Shown: piece by piece, positions 21,820 through 33,919 of the stretch
Numbering within the stretch: position 1 is the first letter of the stretch
Layout of the letters: each line of letters opens with the position of its first letter
NCBI GenBank assembly: GCA_003864495.1
Contig: ML133476.1
Location: 12,802 to 76,801, forward strand
Reading direction: 5' to 3'
Length of the DNA stretch: 64,000 nt
From: Nemopilema nomurai
Lineage: Eukaryota; Cnidaria; Scyphozoa; Rhizostomeae; Rhizostomatidae
The notes under the pieces: model-generated
Database searches by the model: none
Seen by the model: the letters and a program-made list of their open reading frames with translations, nothing else
Told to the model about the DNA's origin: nothing
Program-made: the position numbers and the translations under genes

Positions 21820-22624
21820 AATAAACAATTTCGTAGAGCGCCGTAAAATCGCAAGCTACACTATGTTTACACTAGGAACGGATCTTGTTTGCCTCGTTGC
21901 TACCTGGTAACCAAGGCTAATTGCTATTAGCCAATCAGTGGCCATATCCGGTATAAGCGCGTATTGAGATTAACACGGCAGAAATCCATTGTTAAAGCTG
22001 AGCCTTAGGTAGCTGCTTGTGGTAATATTATAATATTATAGTAGTATTGATAGTAGTATTGAGAAGATGTGTTTCAGAACTGCAATGGAGCACAGCAACA
22101 AGCATATAGAATGCCTTGAAGGGGTGTTGCTACAGTCAGCTTGGTCTGCACTAAATTTAGAACTGGGGCTTGAGCGGTTTACACATCGCTGTGTATCTGA
22201 GACATACATTCACCATTGATCACAATACGAATTTAAGAGAATGGAGAATATATAAATCAATGCGCAGTCCCCGGGGCACCTTCGTGTCGTCTAGGCCGTT
22301 CCATGCACAAATGATTTTAGAATTTCAACGGTTATGTTTAAATATAATTCTTCTAGCAGCAGCACATAGAGGTTTTTGCGACTCATTTACCACTGGTTAA
22401 GAATAATAGGATAAGGATCACATACAAAACGTAGAGGAGACAGGAAAAAATCAAATTACAAGGGTACAAATCACATTTGCTACCGCATGTAACTTAGAAC
22501 ACTTTTAAGTTGAGCTACTTTTTTACTGTATTACATGTATTTCATTTAGATGAAATAAAATCCGTTTAAACCATTAACTTGTGGATAACAACTAATTTTC
22601 ACCTTTTTTAACGCCATGGACGGG
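21820..22624. other. Spacer between tectonin gene 2 and sulfatase
   Basis: Lies beyond the duplication end. No gene is seen. A 76-aa frame at 22170-22400 (+) has no recognisable family. Short ATT/AT-rich runs occur near 22020-22060. Downstream sequence of the sulfatase lies at the right edge; no clear minus-strand AATAAA was found close to its stop. Confidence 0.5.
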
Positions 22625-24436
22625 CTATTTCTTTTCTGTGAAAGGTATTAGCTCATGGGGAAAATTTTCCTTGCATGAACATAATGGGGGACTACAACAT
22701 GGCTGTAGCCAAGGCAGAAAAGTTCTTGATGAGAACTGAGATGGCAATACTGTGACTGACTGCTTGTGTTGCTCTACCGCATCTTTGCTCCTCTGCAGCA
22801 CACGCTGAATCTCAGGGTCAGCGGAGGAAGCTGGTGATGCTTCGCCAGGGTCGGAGTCCAAATCAAACACTAAAGGCGGGCTGTGAATATTCACACCATC
22901 GCCAAAGCAAGGGCATAGGAATTCGGGTGCGCATCCTTGTTTTCCTGGACTGAACTGCGGTGACTGGTAATGTACTTTCCATTTTTTAGCATTCTCGTAA
23001 TCTGCAAATGTTACCGCGTGAATCATTACATCGCAGTAATGGAAAAGAAACCTTTCTGGCAATGCATTTGTAGATTCGCCTGTCAAAATCCCTAGAATAT
23101 CCTGCCCGTCAAGGTTCCTGGGAACTTCCACTTGAGCTACCCTAAGCACCGTGGGAAAGAAATCCAAACTGCTGGTTGGCACATTAATCTTTGTGCCAGG
23201 ACGTATCCTATTGGGCCACCTGATTATGGTCGGGACTCTAATTCCACCCTCCCAATTGGTCCCTTTCCCGCCTTTGAAGTGGCCTTGATAGCCACCATGC
23301 ATCTCGCCATCCTTTGCGACTTCTTCCAGGTGTGGACCATGGTCAGAGGTGAAGTACACCATTGTATGCTCGAATAAGCCAAGGCTTTCAATTTTCTCTA
23401 GAATCTTACCAACTGCCCAATCCATTTCTTCTACATTATCTCCGTACCTTCCGTGCTTGCTGTGATTCACAAAGTGTTTACTTGTGGCTAATGCAGTATG
23501 TACCTTCGCAAAAGACATAAAGATTAGGAATGGATCTTTCCGGTTTTTCTCTATAAACCTCACAGCATCCGTAGTGAGCCTGTGTGTCAGGGAGGCCATC
23601 TCAATCGGCTGCTCTACAACTTCATCTCCTCTCATTAAAATGCAGTCGAACCAATGATTGCCAATAACGTCTGCAATATCTGGGACAATGGTGACAAGAA
23701 TGCAGGACAATAGCAGAAAGGTGGCTATTGCCATCTTCAACATACCGAGCCTGGCCATGGCAAATATTGCAGGCACTAGTACCAAAAGGGCAGTGAAAAA
23801 CCATCTGATTGAGTTACTAAAGTCACTCAGTTCGGAGCCATAGTCATTGGCACATTCTCTCTGATTGGTATGGGGCAGCCCATAGAAGTGGTCAAACCCA
23901 TGATTCTTTGGATGGTGACAAAAATCCCTGGACGTGTTACAGTTCAAACCAAGATGCCATTTGCCCATAAAGCCTGTTTTGTACCCGTTTCGTTGCAAGA
24001 CCTTGGAAAAGGTGACCTCGTTTGCAGGCAGACCTCCGTTCACGGCAGTTCTAACTAAAACCTTGTTATCTGTTGGCCAAGAAACCATGCCAGAGCGGAT
24101 GGCATAACGGCCTGTCAAAAAGGCCGCCCTACTTGGCGTGCAAACTGGCGAGGCGGCCAAGTTGTGGTCAAGCTGTGCTCCTTCGCTCGCCAGTTTATCG
24201 ATGTTTGGCGTTTTGATGCTGTCATTCCCAAAGCATCCGATGTCACCGATGCCGAGGTCGTCCACCATGAGAATGACGATATTTTGTGGCTTCTGCGTGT
24301 CGGTTTCCCCGTTTCCCTGGCCAAAGTCCGGTCCGCCCTTTGCCGCGTGGATAAACAGCATGGCAAGGCCATAGACTAAATAGACGATTTCAAGATTTAT
24401 CATCTCTGTGCTCCGGTGATGGTGGTTAGTTTTCAA
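22625..24436 (-). CDS. Arylsulfatase, steryl-sulfatase (STS/ARSD-like) type
   Basis: Intronless 603-aa sulfatase that hydrolyses sulfate esters. The catalytic signature CTPSR is at residues 99-103, and Cys99 is the residue that becomes formylglycine. Metal-binding Asp pair VDD is at 58-60. Further sulfatase blocks are GKWHLG (158-163), TSDHGPH (363-369) and GGKGTNWEGGIRVP (389-402). Residues ~212-258 form a strongly hydrophobic hairpin inserted after DYGSELSDF, as in steryl sulfatase and its ARSD/E/F/H relatives, which anchors those enzymes in the ER or Golgi membrane. The length agrees with STS (about 580 aa). An N-terminal signal peptide is visible from Met12; Met1 adds a polar MKTNHHHRST leader, so translation may start at Met12. 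The substrate cannot be told from sequence. Lack of introns contrasts with the neighbouring conserved genes. Confidence 0.93.
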   Translation of the reverse strand: MKTNHHHRSTEMINLEIVYLVYGLAMLFIHAAKGGPDFGQGNGETDTQKPQNIVILMVDDLGIGDIGCFGNDSIKTPNIDKLASEGAQLDHNLAASPVCTPSRAAFLTGRYAIRSGMVSWPTDNKVLVRTAVNGGLPANEVTFSKVLQRNGYKTGFMGKWHLGLNCNTSRDFCHHPKNHGFDHFYGLPHTNQRECANDYGSELSDFSNSIRWFFTALLVLVPAIFAMARLGMLKMAIATFLLLSCILVTIVPDIADVIGNHWFDCILMRGDEVVEQPIEMASLTHRLTTDAVRFIEKNRKDPFLIFMSFAKVHTALATSKHFVNHSKHGRYGDNVEEMDWAVGKILEKIESLGLFEHTMVYFTSDHGPHLEEVAKDGEMHGGYQGHFKGGKGTNWEGGIRVPTIIRWPNRIRPGTKINVPTSSLDFFPTVLRVAQVEVPRNLDGQDILGILTGESTNALPERFLFHYCDVMIHAVTFADYENAKKWKVHYQSPQFSPGKQGCAPEFLCPCFGDGVNIHSPPLVFDLDSDPGEASPASSADPEIQRVLQRSKDAVEQHKQSVTVLPSQFSSRTFLPWLQPCCSPPLCSCKENFPHELIPFTEKK

Positions 24437-26100
24437 TCCTCTGGTGATATCTGTGTGCTCTGTGTCTTGTGGAAAAGTCTTCGTGAATATATTGTTCTGT
24501 CTTTAACACCCTATTGTTCTGTCTTCAAAGACAGCTTCTCAGCAAGCGGCTGTCAGATGTCTTGTGCAGGTTAGGCTGTAACCGGAACCCTACACGTGCA
24601 AATAAACCATGAAAGCCTAATGCGGTGTTAACGCTCGGCAAGTAGATGGACACTTATCTTACAAAAGTGACGCACAGGCTTCGAAGTTGACCATGGCGGA
24701 TGTGGAACCAGCAACTTGTGTTTATTGCCTGTGCTTCTAACAAAACAGTCATCAAAAGAAACAGTTGAAACCAAAAAGCGTTTCCCCATACAACAATCGA
24801 AATATTTTAACATTTGTGTAGTTAACCAGATGTTTTTGTTTGGGCGTCTGATAGGCCGGTAAAATTTTCTGACAAATAAAAAGGGCTACCTTTAAACATG
24901 GAATCCGAAATACGGAATATGGAACATGGAATATGGAATACTATGGAACATGGAATACGGAATCAGGAAACTTCTGCCACACTATCATTTATCGATGTTG
25001 ACAGACAGGATTTGCAGATAAAGTGGCATGCAGGATATGAAATATTATGTCATATAACGTTATTTAAAGTTCAGCACGAAGTATAAATTAAAACAAATAA
25101 GCGAGGTACAGTTGTGTGAATACGTGAATCCCACTCGCAATGTTAGAATCAGAACGTTTTCAAGTATGCTAAGGTAGAGACAACATTGAGGGGGCACAGG
25201 GGGCTCAATTTTCATGTCAAAATTCTTATAAGGTAAAGTTCTAGAACCTTATCAACGTCCAGATGTCGTCTTGATAACAGGAGTCGAATGATTATAGAAA
25301 ATTCTTATTTTCAAGTAGCTGAACCATGTTCCTGTTTGACTCGATGGGTAATTTGACACTTTAGTTACCATTTTCTGAAATCATTTTGGTTATAGGATAC
25401 CACTTAGAAAAGCCTTTATTTTAACAATAATCTCGGAGGCCCTCCTTGACAATGAAATGCCCCTCGGGATATATGTCGTGGATGTATACTTAAGGAAGTT
25501 CGCTTTGATCGTTCTGTATTTTGCTTGATGCCGCGATGCGAGTTGATGAAGATGTAAAGTGATCCACAAAGTAATACCTTAATGGGTTATTTTGGTTACC
25601 TTTTATTTACCCACCCATTGCTCAAAACTTACATCAGCAAACAATGTAGAGTGACAGTGTGATCATACGATGGCCTTTGAAGGAATTTGACATTTTGGGT
25701 TAATCTTTTGTACAATACAGCTTTGCGCTTTGCCTGGCAACATACGGTATGCTTCGCAGCGACCGCACCGCCTCGCCCCACTTGTGTTCTATGCTTGTGT
25801 TGCTCAGCAATTCAGTTTGATAGTTGCTAGAAATAAAGTTACACAGGAATTGTATTTTGAAGCTCATTTTGCTTGTATTTCGACGTTCACATTTTTTAAT
25901 CAACTCAGTAACACATTTGTATTTTCGCAGCATAATGTCCTTCAATCTTATTAACCTCTCAGATTTTAAATAGACCTTCGCGTATCATTTATTTGTCCTT
26001 TGCGCCATGCCATCATATCGCCAATTATGTATTTAGATACTAAGACAAATAATGATGATAAAAAGCGGAACAAGAAAATACAAATGTGTTAGGTACACCT
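24437..26100. other. Intergenic region upstream of sulfatase
   Basis: No gene is recognised. It holds a degenerate GGAATA/TGGAACA tract at about 24897-24972 and otherwise unremarkable AT-rich sequence. Frames at 25700-25945 (-) and 25730-25954 (+) overlap on opposite strands and match nothing I know. Confidence 0.5.
24897..24972. repeat. Degenerate ATGGAAT simple repeat
   Basis: Imperfect units such as ATGGAATACGGAATATGGAA recur for about 75 bp. Confidence 0.6.
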
Positions 26101-26113
26101 GCACCGTACACGA

Positions 26114-26314
26114 GGACGGAACGGAACAGGAACGGAACGGAACAGGAACGGAACGGAACAGGAACGGAACGGAACAGGAACGGAACGGAACAGGAACGGA
26201 ACGGAACAGGAACGGAACAGGAACGGAACGGAACGGAACGGAACAGAACGGAACAGGAACAGGAACAGGAACGGAACAGAACGGAACAGGAACAGGAACA
26301 GGAACGGAACGGAA
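26114..26314. repeat. GGAAC simple repeat (GGAACGGAACA)n
   Basis: About 200 bp of alternating GGAAC and GGAACA units with short higher-order groupings. It gives long artificial frames on both strands (FRSVPVP-like and RNGTEQE-like peptides), which are not genes. A short reverse-complement tract (GTTCCGTTCCGTTCCGT) lies at 27228-27245, oriented as the mirror image. Confidence 0.95.
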
Positions 26315-27228
26315 CTTTTGGGAGGTGTTCACACGACATTGGAACGTTTCTGCTCCTTCGCACACACTGGCGAATCTCCTTTGAATAAACCGGTGACACG
26401 GACACGCCGAAGGAGCAAGAACCTGCCAAGCGCATGGCAGCCTGACGCACTTTTGACAAACACTTCTTACAGTTTTTGAAACAGTTGATTTGCCAACACC
26501 AAATGCATTTCCAAGCTTGCTGTTCAATGTTAATTAGCTTTATGTATAGTAATGAACGCTTATAATGCACTCAAATATTGGCTTTTGCACTTGCACTTGT
26601 ATTTAAATTCTTAGCATTTTTTAGGGAGAACAGATTTTCCTCCCTATTGTATTCACTTAACTATATTTACTCGTAATTATGATTTAGCAAAAGAGTGATA
26701 GAAGGAGTGCAGGAATGAAGTTCGTTTTGTTGGAGTGCTCAGAAAATACAGATTGAGAAAATAAGCAGATTGAAAATGTTATCGAGAGAACTTTATGTGT
26801 AACCTTCGCAACGCAATGCATCGCATTTGTTTTAAGATTTTTTCATAACCAGTTTTGTTGTTCAAGGTTTTATTCATTTTCTTATCGTCGAACTCAGCGC
26901 CGAAAGGGCAAATTGCTCACTTTTCGAACACCGCCCTTCATCTGACAAGTTAAACAGAGTTATCGCAACCTGTGTTTCAATATAAAATGATTCTCTCATC
27001 GCTGTTGACTCATTCTAAAAATGGCCTAATATAGTTGCATGGCATCAGAAATGATTTTTTCGACATCTTAAAGTTTTCTCGCCATTCACTTGCTACAACG
27101 GTGTAGTTGAAAAATTTTTCCCACCAAGTCTTATATCTGCCAGGCCACCAAGTCTTATCTCTGCTAAATCGATTTAGTTCTCGTGTGAACACTTCCAAAA
27201 ATGCTTTGTTTTCTGGACCAGTCCACAT
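26315..27228 (-). pseudogene. Degenerate PIF/Harbinger-like transposase remnant
   Basis: Two minus-strand coding islands look like the N-terminal half of a Harbinger-type transposase. The first (27228-27010) includes a Trp-rich block ending EWRENFKMSKKSFL, which matches the WRENFRMS-type segment of these proteins. The second (about 26527-26400) has LGNAFGVGKSTVSKTVRSVC, the typical helix-turn-helix just before the DDE domain. About 430 bp of non-coding AT-rich sequence separates them, and no catalytic DDE part is visible, because the frame runs into the GGAAC repeat. It is therefore a broken copy. Identification is by motif memory. Confidence 0.5.
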
Positions 27229-27249
27229 CGTTCCGTTCCGTTCCGTGAA

Positions 27250-28593
27250 CGGGGCCTTATTGGTTTTTATACCAGATAGGGCTTCTATTTACACGACAGT
27301 AGTTACTTCGCACTGTGGGGTGGAGTCTTTTGTTTCGGAGCCTCTGTGTTGGTATTTGAGTCGCGCTCGTGTGAGCAATGATCTTTCATTCCAATATCTT
27401 AGTGTTGTTATCATATTCAGACCTTTCCTCCTTAGTTTTAAGTTCCTCGTTGACATGGAAAGCATTCTTTCCAGCCTTCATCTCCTGAAAGATGAATATT
27501 ATCTTGAAAAAGATCTATGAGGTAGCTACTTATCTGAGAAATTTCATGACGTTCCAAAAATGATGTTCAGAAAACAATTTTTCTAATGTCAAGGAACTAA
27601 ATACTTTATGTGTGTTAAAATCATGATAAAATAAAACATACAATAAAGTGCTTTTAGAGAAGAGGCTTTTTTTCTCAAAGAGGCATAGAGACATGATGTT
27701 ATCATATCACTTACATGTTGTATGTATGATTATTAGATCAAATTGATTATTATTGATGGCACCCTTAACAGTCAATGTCAGTATACGCACACAAGACTCT
27801 GTTTACAAATTGAAGAGAAAGGCACAAGGACTAGGCAACCCAGGCTGCACAACGTAGATTTATACTACGGCTCAATACACCAGCCAGCCCCTAACTCCCC
27901 CCCCCTTCCCCTCCAAAGATTTCCCATCACATTTGTGAGAATCTCTCTGAGGACCAACTTTCTGAGAAAGTGGGGACTAGTTCCCCTATCCCCCAGGCCC
28001 GTAGCCATGGGTGGAGGCAATTGGAACCAGGTGTTTGCCACCCCTAGACATTTTTTGAATACTCACAACGTCTGGGTACTTATCAATACCTCACAGATAT
28101 ACTGCCATGAAATAAAGGAAATAAGTTGTGCTTAAGTGCAAGCCGCCCTATCATTAACTGCCAATAAAATGTAGCTACCCTATTATTAGTGCAAGCTACC
28201 AAATATTTACAATTTTTACCAGTGCCGTCGGATTTTTACCAATACAATTTTTACCAGTTACAGGCTTTGCCATTGATGAGACCCTAGGGGGTTACACTAC
28301 GTGCCCAGTCACCATGGTTCATTGCCTATTTACAATACAAGGACAAATAAGATTGACAACTATCGTTAATTACATTGGCTGCTCGTCACCCAATAAACTC
28401 CAACCATCCCGTTTTCATAATTCAATAGCATGTTGAATGAAATACAAAAGGGCGTTGTTTCCGTTGCCAAAGAAATTTTTGTTGTTGCTGCTGCAAGGCA
28501 GTCATCTTCAGGATGAGGAAGATAATTGTTGCTTCAGCAGTTCTGTAATTCAGTACACTCAAGTGTATTTCCTAAATACGTTTTCTAGATGCA
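27250..28593. other. Intergenic region upstream of the SWAP70-like gene
   Basis: No gene is recognised. The frames 27107-27520 (+) and 27743-28135 (+) show no family. The last part before 28594 is probably promoter and 5' UTR of the next gene, but no motif can be assigned with confidence. Confidence 0.45.
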
Positions 28594-31500
28594 ATGGATC
28601 AACAAGATGCAACGACACAGCCGCCCGAGAGCGAAACAGTCGGCTCTAAAAAGCTCGAATATGGATTGGAGAACAGCTTTCGGCATGTCTTCCAAGTCAT
28701 TGATTTTAACAAAGAGGGAATGGTGAAGAAAAGCAGCCTTCAAGTTATTTGCGCGAACATATGCAGAGTTTTAGATATACTATATATGCCAGAACATCTG
28801 GAAGTGTTTAAAGGAGATGGCAAGAAACTTGATGAAGATGGTTTCATAGAATACGTTAGGCACCTCGTGAGAAAAGGCGTAGGTAAACACTCTGATAAGT
28901 CTTTCGTACCATACTCATTAAGGCGTCCTCTAATATCTTTCGATGTACCGCCAGGGCCTAATAATCTCACCACAATTTTTGTCTTTGTTGATAAAAACTG
29001 CTGATGAGTAAAGAGAATCAAAAATATCGACAGAATATTTAACTAGTTACGAACAACACTGAACTGATCATAGATATATCCTTTGTTGTTTTAACAATGC
29101 AACAATACATTGTAATCGCCTAAAGAGCAGATAACCGTTACAATATTATTCAGCTTCCAAGATATTATACCAGACACTCATATATACAGCCTTTATAGAA
29201 GAGAACCAAAAGCAACAGCCTTGGCAACATTTTCAGATTAAGAAACTTTTATGATGTGGTGTGTTTTGATATCACTCAGAGCCATACCATGAAATATTTT
29301 TAGACCTTTTGTAACTGAAATCTAGAAAGTCTAAATATGTAGCTTTAGATACTTAGAAGCATTTCTTCTTATCCTGTGTTTGGTAAATTTCTACAAAAAG
29401 GTTAAGCAGCATCATCTTAATATTGTTTAATCACCTTGTTGACAAAGTATTTTGTAAGACAATAAATGCTCTAGTGAGGTTTTTGGTTCAATTGTTTTCT
29501 GCAATTCCTAGGCACTTAGGAAGGTGGTCTAGCCATTGTTTAAAGCTTTTGGTGCAATATCTGCATTTTCAAAAGTAAAGGTTAACAAGCTCTCCAATAG
29601 ATATTCTTCTCCAACAGTTGCAGGTAGTAAAATTGATTATGGAAAACTGGAAGATATTTCTTGGGTAATAATCAGCAAGGTGAGGTCCCAGCAGGATAGA
29701 GTCTTGTCAGGAGATGACACATTCCTGTTGCTGAAGGTGTTCAATAAAGTTGATATCCATGGGGACTTAGTAATCCATAAAGAGGAAGTGGAGATGATAT
29801 TAGAGGACTTCATGAAAGCAATCGGAACACCATGGACACCAGGACCAATGGAAAACTTTTATTCTGCTGAGTTTTGGACTTTCTGGAAAGTACTGAAATG
29901 TCTTGAGTCCAAATACATTCAATCCTCACCAAGAAGGTAAAGATTTGTTTGGAGAATTCAAACATAACATAATGCTCATTGCCAAATCCAGATGTTTATC
30001 TTATTTAATCAGATAGACCATCCACTAAGCTATCTGGAAGTTGGAAAATTATTTGCATTGACTTTTGTGCATGGCTGTTAAAAGGCAAATATATTTTTTT
30101 ATTCGTATTTGTTTTTTTATTTTTTATTTGTTTCTACCTTGCATCCGAAGGTAGTTTTAGGACACTGAGAAGTTTAAGCTTATCGAGCAGTGTCCTGGTC
30201 CTTCCTCTCGATGTGACCACACCTCGTGATTCCTTATGCCTGGAATTACAGAGAGTTGGCAACTCTCCTCACTCTGGGTGAAAGTTTGGTCATGCCAGGG
30301 ACTCAAAGGGTCCGTAGTCAGCTCCTCTAACCACTGAGCCATCCTCGCACCCACTGAGCCATCCTTGCACCCACTGAGCCATCCTATCCATATATGTTGA
30401 ATATCAAACATTAATGGTCCTTAGTGGTATTACTGTTATACTAAAGAGTGATTTCCAGCACATTTCTGCTCTATGAGTGGGCACCTGATTGTTTAGTGAT
30501 TAGAAATTATTTTAGCCATTGAATTAATCTACCAAAGCAATTGAATCAGTTTTGCTAAATTTGTAGGTTGTATTAATATTGGGCTCTAAAAATTTTCATG
30601 GTACCATCTTGGCTCTCATTTGTTGCAATTTCATTAGTAGCTAATTTTGAAGAAAAGTTTTCAAAGTTTCTGTTACGTTGGTTGTGCATAGTTTTTCAAT
30701 TATGCTGTGCATATTAGTAATCAACAGGCTCATACAAAACCACAATACAGAGAGTGTATCAACCCCTGAGTTTTAATTGTTTTTGGGACAATGGAAAATA
30801 TGTGCCTCTTTGGGTATGATGGAACTGGTCCTCTACTTGTATCCCCCACTTTTGAAATCACAAAGATTTCTAAGCAGCTTTCCTGCAAGAATGTCCATTT
30901 CAGTACTTCCAGATCACCGGTCTGGCTGCATACAGTTTTTATCAACTTTGAAAGAAACAACATTTAGCCCTTTTTTCTGAAAGAAACAACAAAATTGACT
31001 CTAGAAAAGGTCAAAATTGACTTTCTGAATAAAGTTTTTATAAGAAAGCTGATTGATTTCTATCAGATGATACATAAAGGGTTGCTTTCTTTTCTATATG
31101 TAAAGGCCTGCTTTAAAAACAATGTCAATAATAAGTATAATAAAATGTTAATGTGTCTGTAATGTTGACAATAAAAGCCATAAATTTACAATTAAGCCAT
31201 TCTTAATTAAGATTTTTTGTTGAGTAGGGCAAAGCTGAATTTTGTATAGACATGCCAGTATACTACATTGTTATGGGCTCTTGCTCTAAAAATCTCTTCT
31301 TTTGAGTTGTGATATTATTTTTTGTAGCCTGTATGAAGGAGGGCTCATTTCAATTGAAGATAAGTTTGTCAAAGAGATCAGAAAAGCTGGGATGCTGGTC
31401 AAGAAAGGCCACAAAGTCAAGTCATTAAAGGAAAGATGGTTTGTGCTACAACCAGGAAAACTTTCATACTACACAACAAAGTCAATGAAAGAGCTAAAAG

Positions 31501-33919
31501 GTGTTATAGTTATCAATCAAAAGTCAACAGTTGAAGTTATACAAGACACTAAGGCTGGCAAATGCAGGTTTACAGTAACATGTGGTGAAAAAAATGTGAG
31601 CTACGAAATGGAAGCTGTAAACCAAAGAGAGAAAAATGAATGGGTTAATCAGATACAAGCAAGCATAGGTACATATGAATTTTGAGCATCATGAAATGTT
31701 TTCTGTGGGGCATATAAAAAAGTCACAAAGCTAAGACTTTTCTAACTAGGCTAACTTTTCAGGAAGCTTTTTTATCTGTTCTCAATGGTGTTCTTTATTA
31801 AATTTACACATTTCTGCAAGGGGACTCTTGTTGAAGGAAGGTCTCACCATTTCAGGCTGTGAGAAGGGTAAATCATTGTTGTACATGGAGTTGGAAAAGA
31901 AGGCAGCTGACCGTGCTGAGAAGCAGAAACAGATTGCTGAGGAGGAGCAGAAGCGCCAGGAACAGGAGAGCTTGATTAAACAGCAAATGGAGGTAAATGC
32001 AAAAGAGAATTCGTGACAGGCATTTTGATTTTGATACATTTTTAATGAAGTTATGGACTGCTTGATCGAATATCTACAGTTTCTTCTTATTGCCTGAACT
32101 GGTGATTTAATGGTATTTATAGAAAGCTATCTTTGATTTTAGTTTCTCCTGTTTAACTGACATTCTTACCTTGTTATATCATTGATATAACCTCTACTCT
32201 TCGGTTACTTTTGCAAGGAATTAGAGAAGATGAAAATTGCCCATAAAGAGGCTGAGGCTCAAGTCGAAAAAGAGGCTGCTTTGCGTGAAGATGAGCAAAA
32301 ACGCCGCGAGGAGTTGGAATTGCTGAAAGCGGAATACGAAAAACTTTTGGAAAACGAGCGCAAGGCTCGTGAAGAGGAGGAAATAGTCAGGAAGGAGCAA
32401 GAACAGCTTTTGCAAGAAGAAAGGGTAAGAAGAGAAGATCTTGAAAAGATAAAAGTTATGCAAGAAGAACTGTTAGAAACTGAAAGAAAACAACGGGAAG
32501 GTTTGGAAGAAGAATCGAAAGAGCAAGCTAAAATATTGGAAGAGGAAAGGCGAAAAATGAAGGAATTGGACGAGGCAAGGCAGAAGGCTGAAGAGGCGAT
32601 TGCAGAAGCTCACGCTAAGATACAAGCTGCTGAGGAAGAAAGGAGGAAGAAGGCAGAAGCGGTCGAACTGGCGAAGGATAGAACCAGGAGAATGAAGATC
32701 CCAGAAGGGTTGGCTCAGCCACTTAGTAAGGTGATACGCGTTCAAGTTTTGGTCCTTTGTGATTTGCCGCAAAAAGAAATAATCTGCTTGGGTGGATGCG
32801 GCCATATTTCTCCATAAAGAGACCATGCTATCATTGTATCATGGTAGAATAAATTTCAGACCGTTGTCTCAATGCCATTCGTGGTATGAAATGAGACGTG
32901 GCTCTATGGAAAATCGAAAATAGGTTTTGCAATTAAGTGGCCTTTTCATTAGATACCACCGATAGGGGACGCCAAGTTGTGAATACTAGATAATGTTACA
33001 GTTGCGAAATGTGAACGATGATGTCAAAATGTAAACAAAATTGACTTCATTTTTGCGTTCATCAATCGACACAAAATCGACACATATTTCTCACCCATCC
33101 ATATGACTTCTCGAGGTGCAATTAGCAACAATAATCAAAATACAAAATAAATGGTAAATTGATCATTAACAGCTTTCACTACATCAAAGCACCAATATAA
33201 GTAAAGTTACAATCTCTTATCAAGGAGACCAATTGATGTAATGTGAGATTGCTGGCCAATGTGGGATGCACTCATTACACCTTCTAATAGACAAGCTTTG
33301 CTCGACCATGACTCCACTGAACCATTGCTCCAAGCTTGTAGACTATACACACACCCCCAAACTGAGCAACTATTCAAGTCAATGCTAAACCCCTTTCCAT
33401 CATTGAGCACCGCTCCGCTCTTATCATAATGTAAAGAGGGTATAACATAATGTAAAGGGGGTTGGGTGCCTCTGCTGCATCGAAAAGTGCACCGGACCCT
33501 CGCCCCTACATCCCCCCCCCCCCCATTCATATGATTTTCCCGCATCCCAGAAGTTGCTTCTCTATTCTAATCTAGTTTGCTGAGCCAATAAAGATAATCT
33601 GAATTCCCGTAATCTCTAATCTAAACCAATCTAATATAGCTTTTTGTGCATCCTAAGTGATGTTCCATAAATTTTCTCTTTCAAACACGCACGCATTTTG
33701 AATATTTCGAGCAAATTGCAGGTTGTCCAAGGATTTGTCACACACCGTGGAGCTGGGGCCTTCATCGCGGAGGATTTCAAAAAGAAGGAAGCGGTGGACG
33801 TGAAGGAGCAACCCGAGCCAGTGAACAAGACCGTTGTTGCTGGGGAGGAGCGCACAGCCATCATTGAAAGCAACCTTGTCCGGCCTTCTGAGAAGAGTTC
33901 CTTCTTGAAGGATGAATGA
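28594..33919 (+). CDS. SWAP70: SWAP70/DEF6-like PIP3- and actin-linked signalling protein, six exons
   Basis: Coding exons: 28594-28882, 29624-29936, 31328-31668, 31856-31992, 32218-32730 and 33722-33919. All introns are GT-AG, and the total of 1,791 bp closes in frame to 596 aa (human SWAP70 is 585). Residues 1-200 match the EF-hand-like N-terminal part (FRHVFQVIDFNKEGMVKKSSL; then FLLLKVFNKVD). Exon 3 (residues ~201-315) is a PH domain with KKGHKVKSLKERWFVLQPG and the closing Trp in EKNEWVNQIQAS, the fold by which SWAP70 binds PIP3. Exons 4 and 5 encode a long charged coiled coil (~316-530, AEEE/REEL-rich), the family's Rac/actin-linked segment. Exon 6 is the C-terminal tail beginning VVQGFVTHRGAGAF. 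SWAP70 and DEF6 cannot be separated by eye. Start: first Met in exon 1; upstream non-coding exons are possible. Intron 2 holds a SINE. Confidence 0.93.
30150..30390 (-). repeat. tRNA-derived SINE with triplicated 20-bp head
   Basis: On the minus strand a tRNA-like head, GCGAGGATGGCTCAGTGG followed by TTAGAGGAGCTGACTAC, has a good A-box, then a degenerate B-box region and about 130 bp of unrelated body. The first 20 bp (plus strand CCACTGAGCCATCCTNGCAC) occur three times at 30331, 30351 and 30371. It lies in intron 2 of the SWAP70-like gene, antisense to it. Confidence 0.6.

Noticed and set aside
26033..26570. 164-176 aa minus-strand frames rich in FRSVPVP
   Set aside because: Most of their length is translation of the GGAAC simple repeat; only the short N-terminal Harbinger-like block is meaningful.
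27890..28030. Possible hAT-type end CAGGCCCGTAGCCATGGG
   Set aside because: Only one end found; no inverted partner or target duplication nearby.
30150..30390. tRNA gene on the minus strand
   Set aside because: A-box present but the B-box is degenerate and no acceptor stem pairs; the body continues as a SINE.
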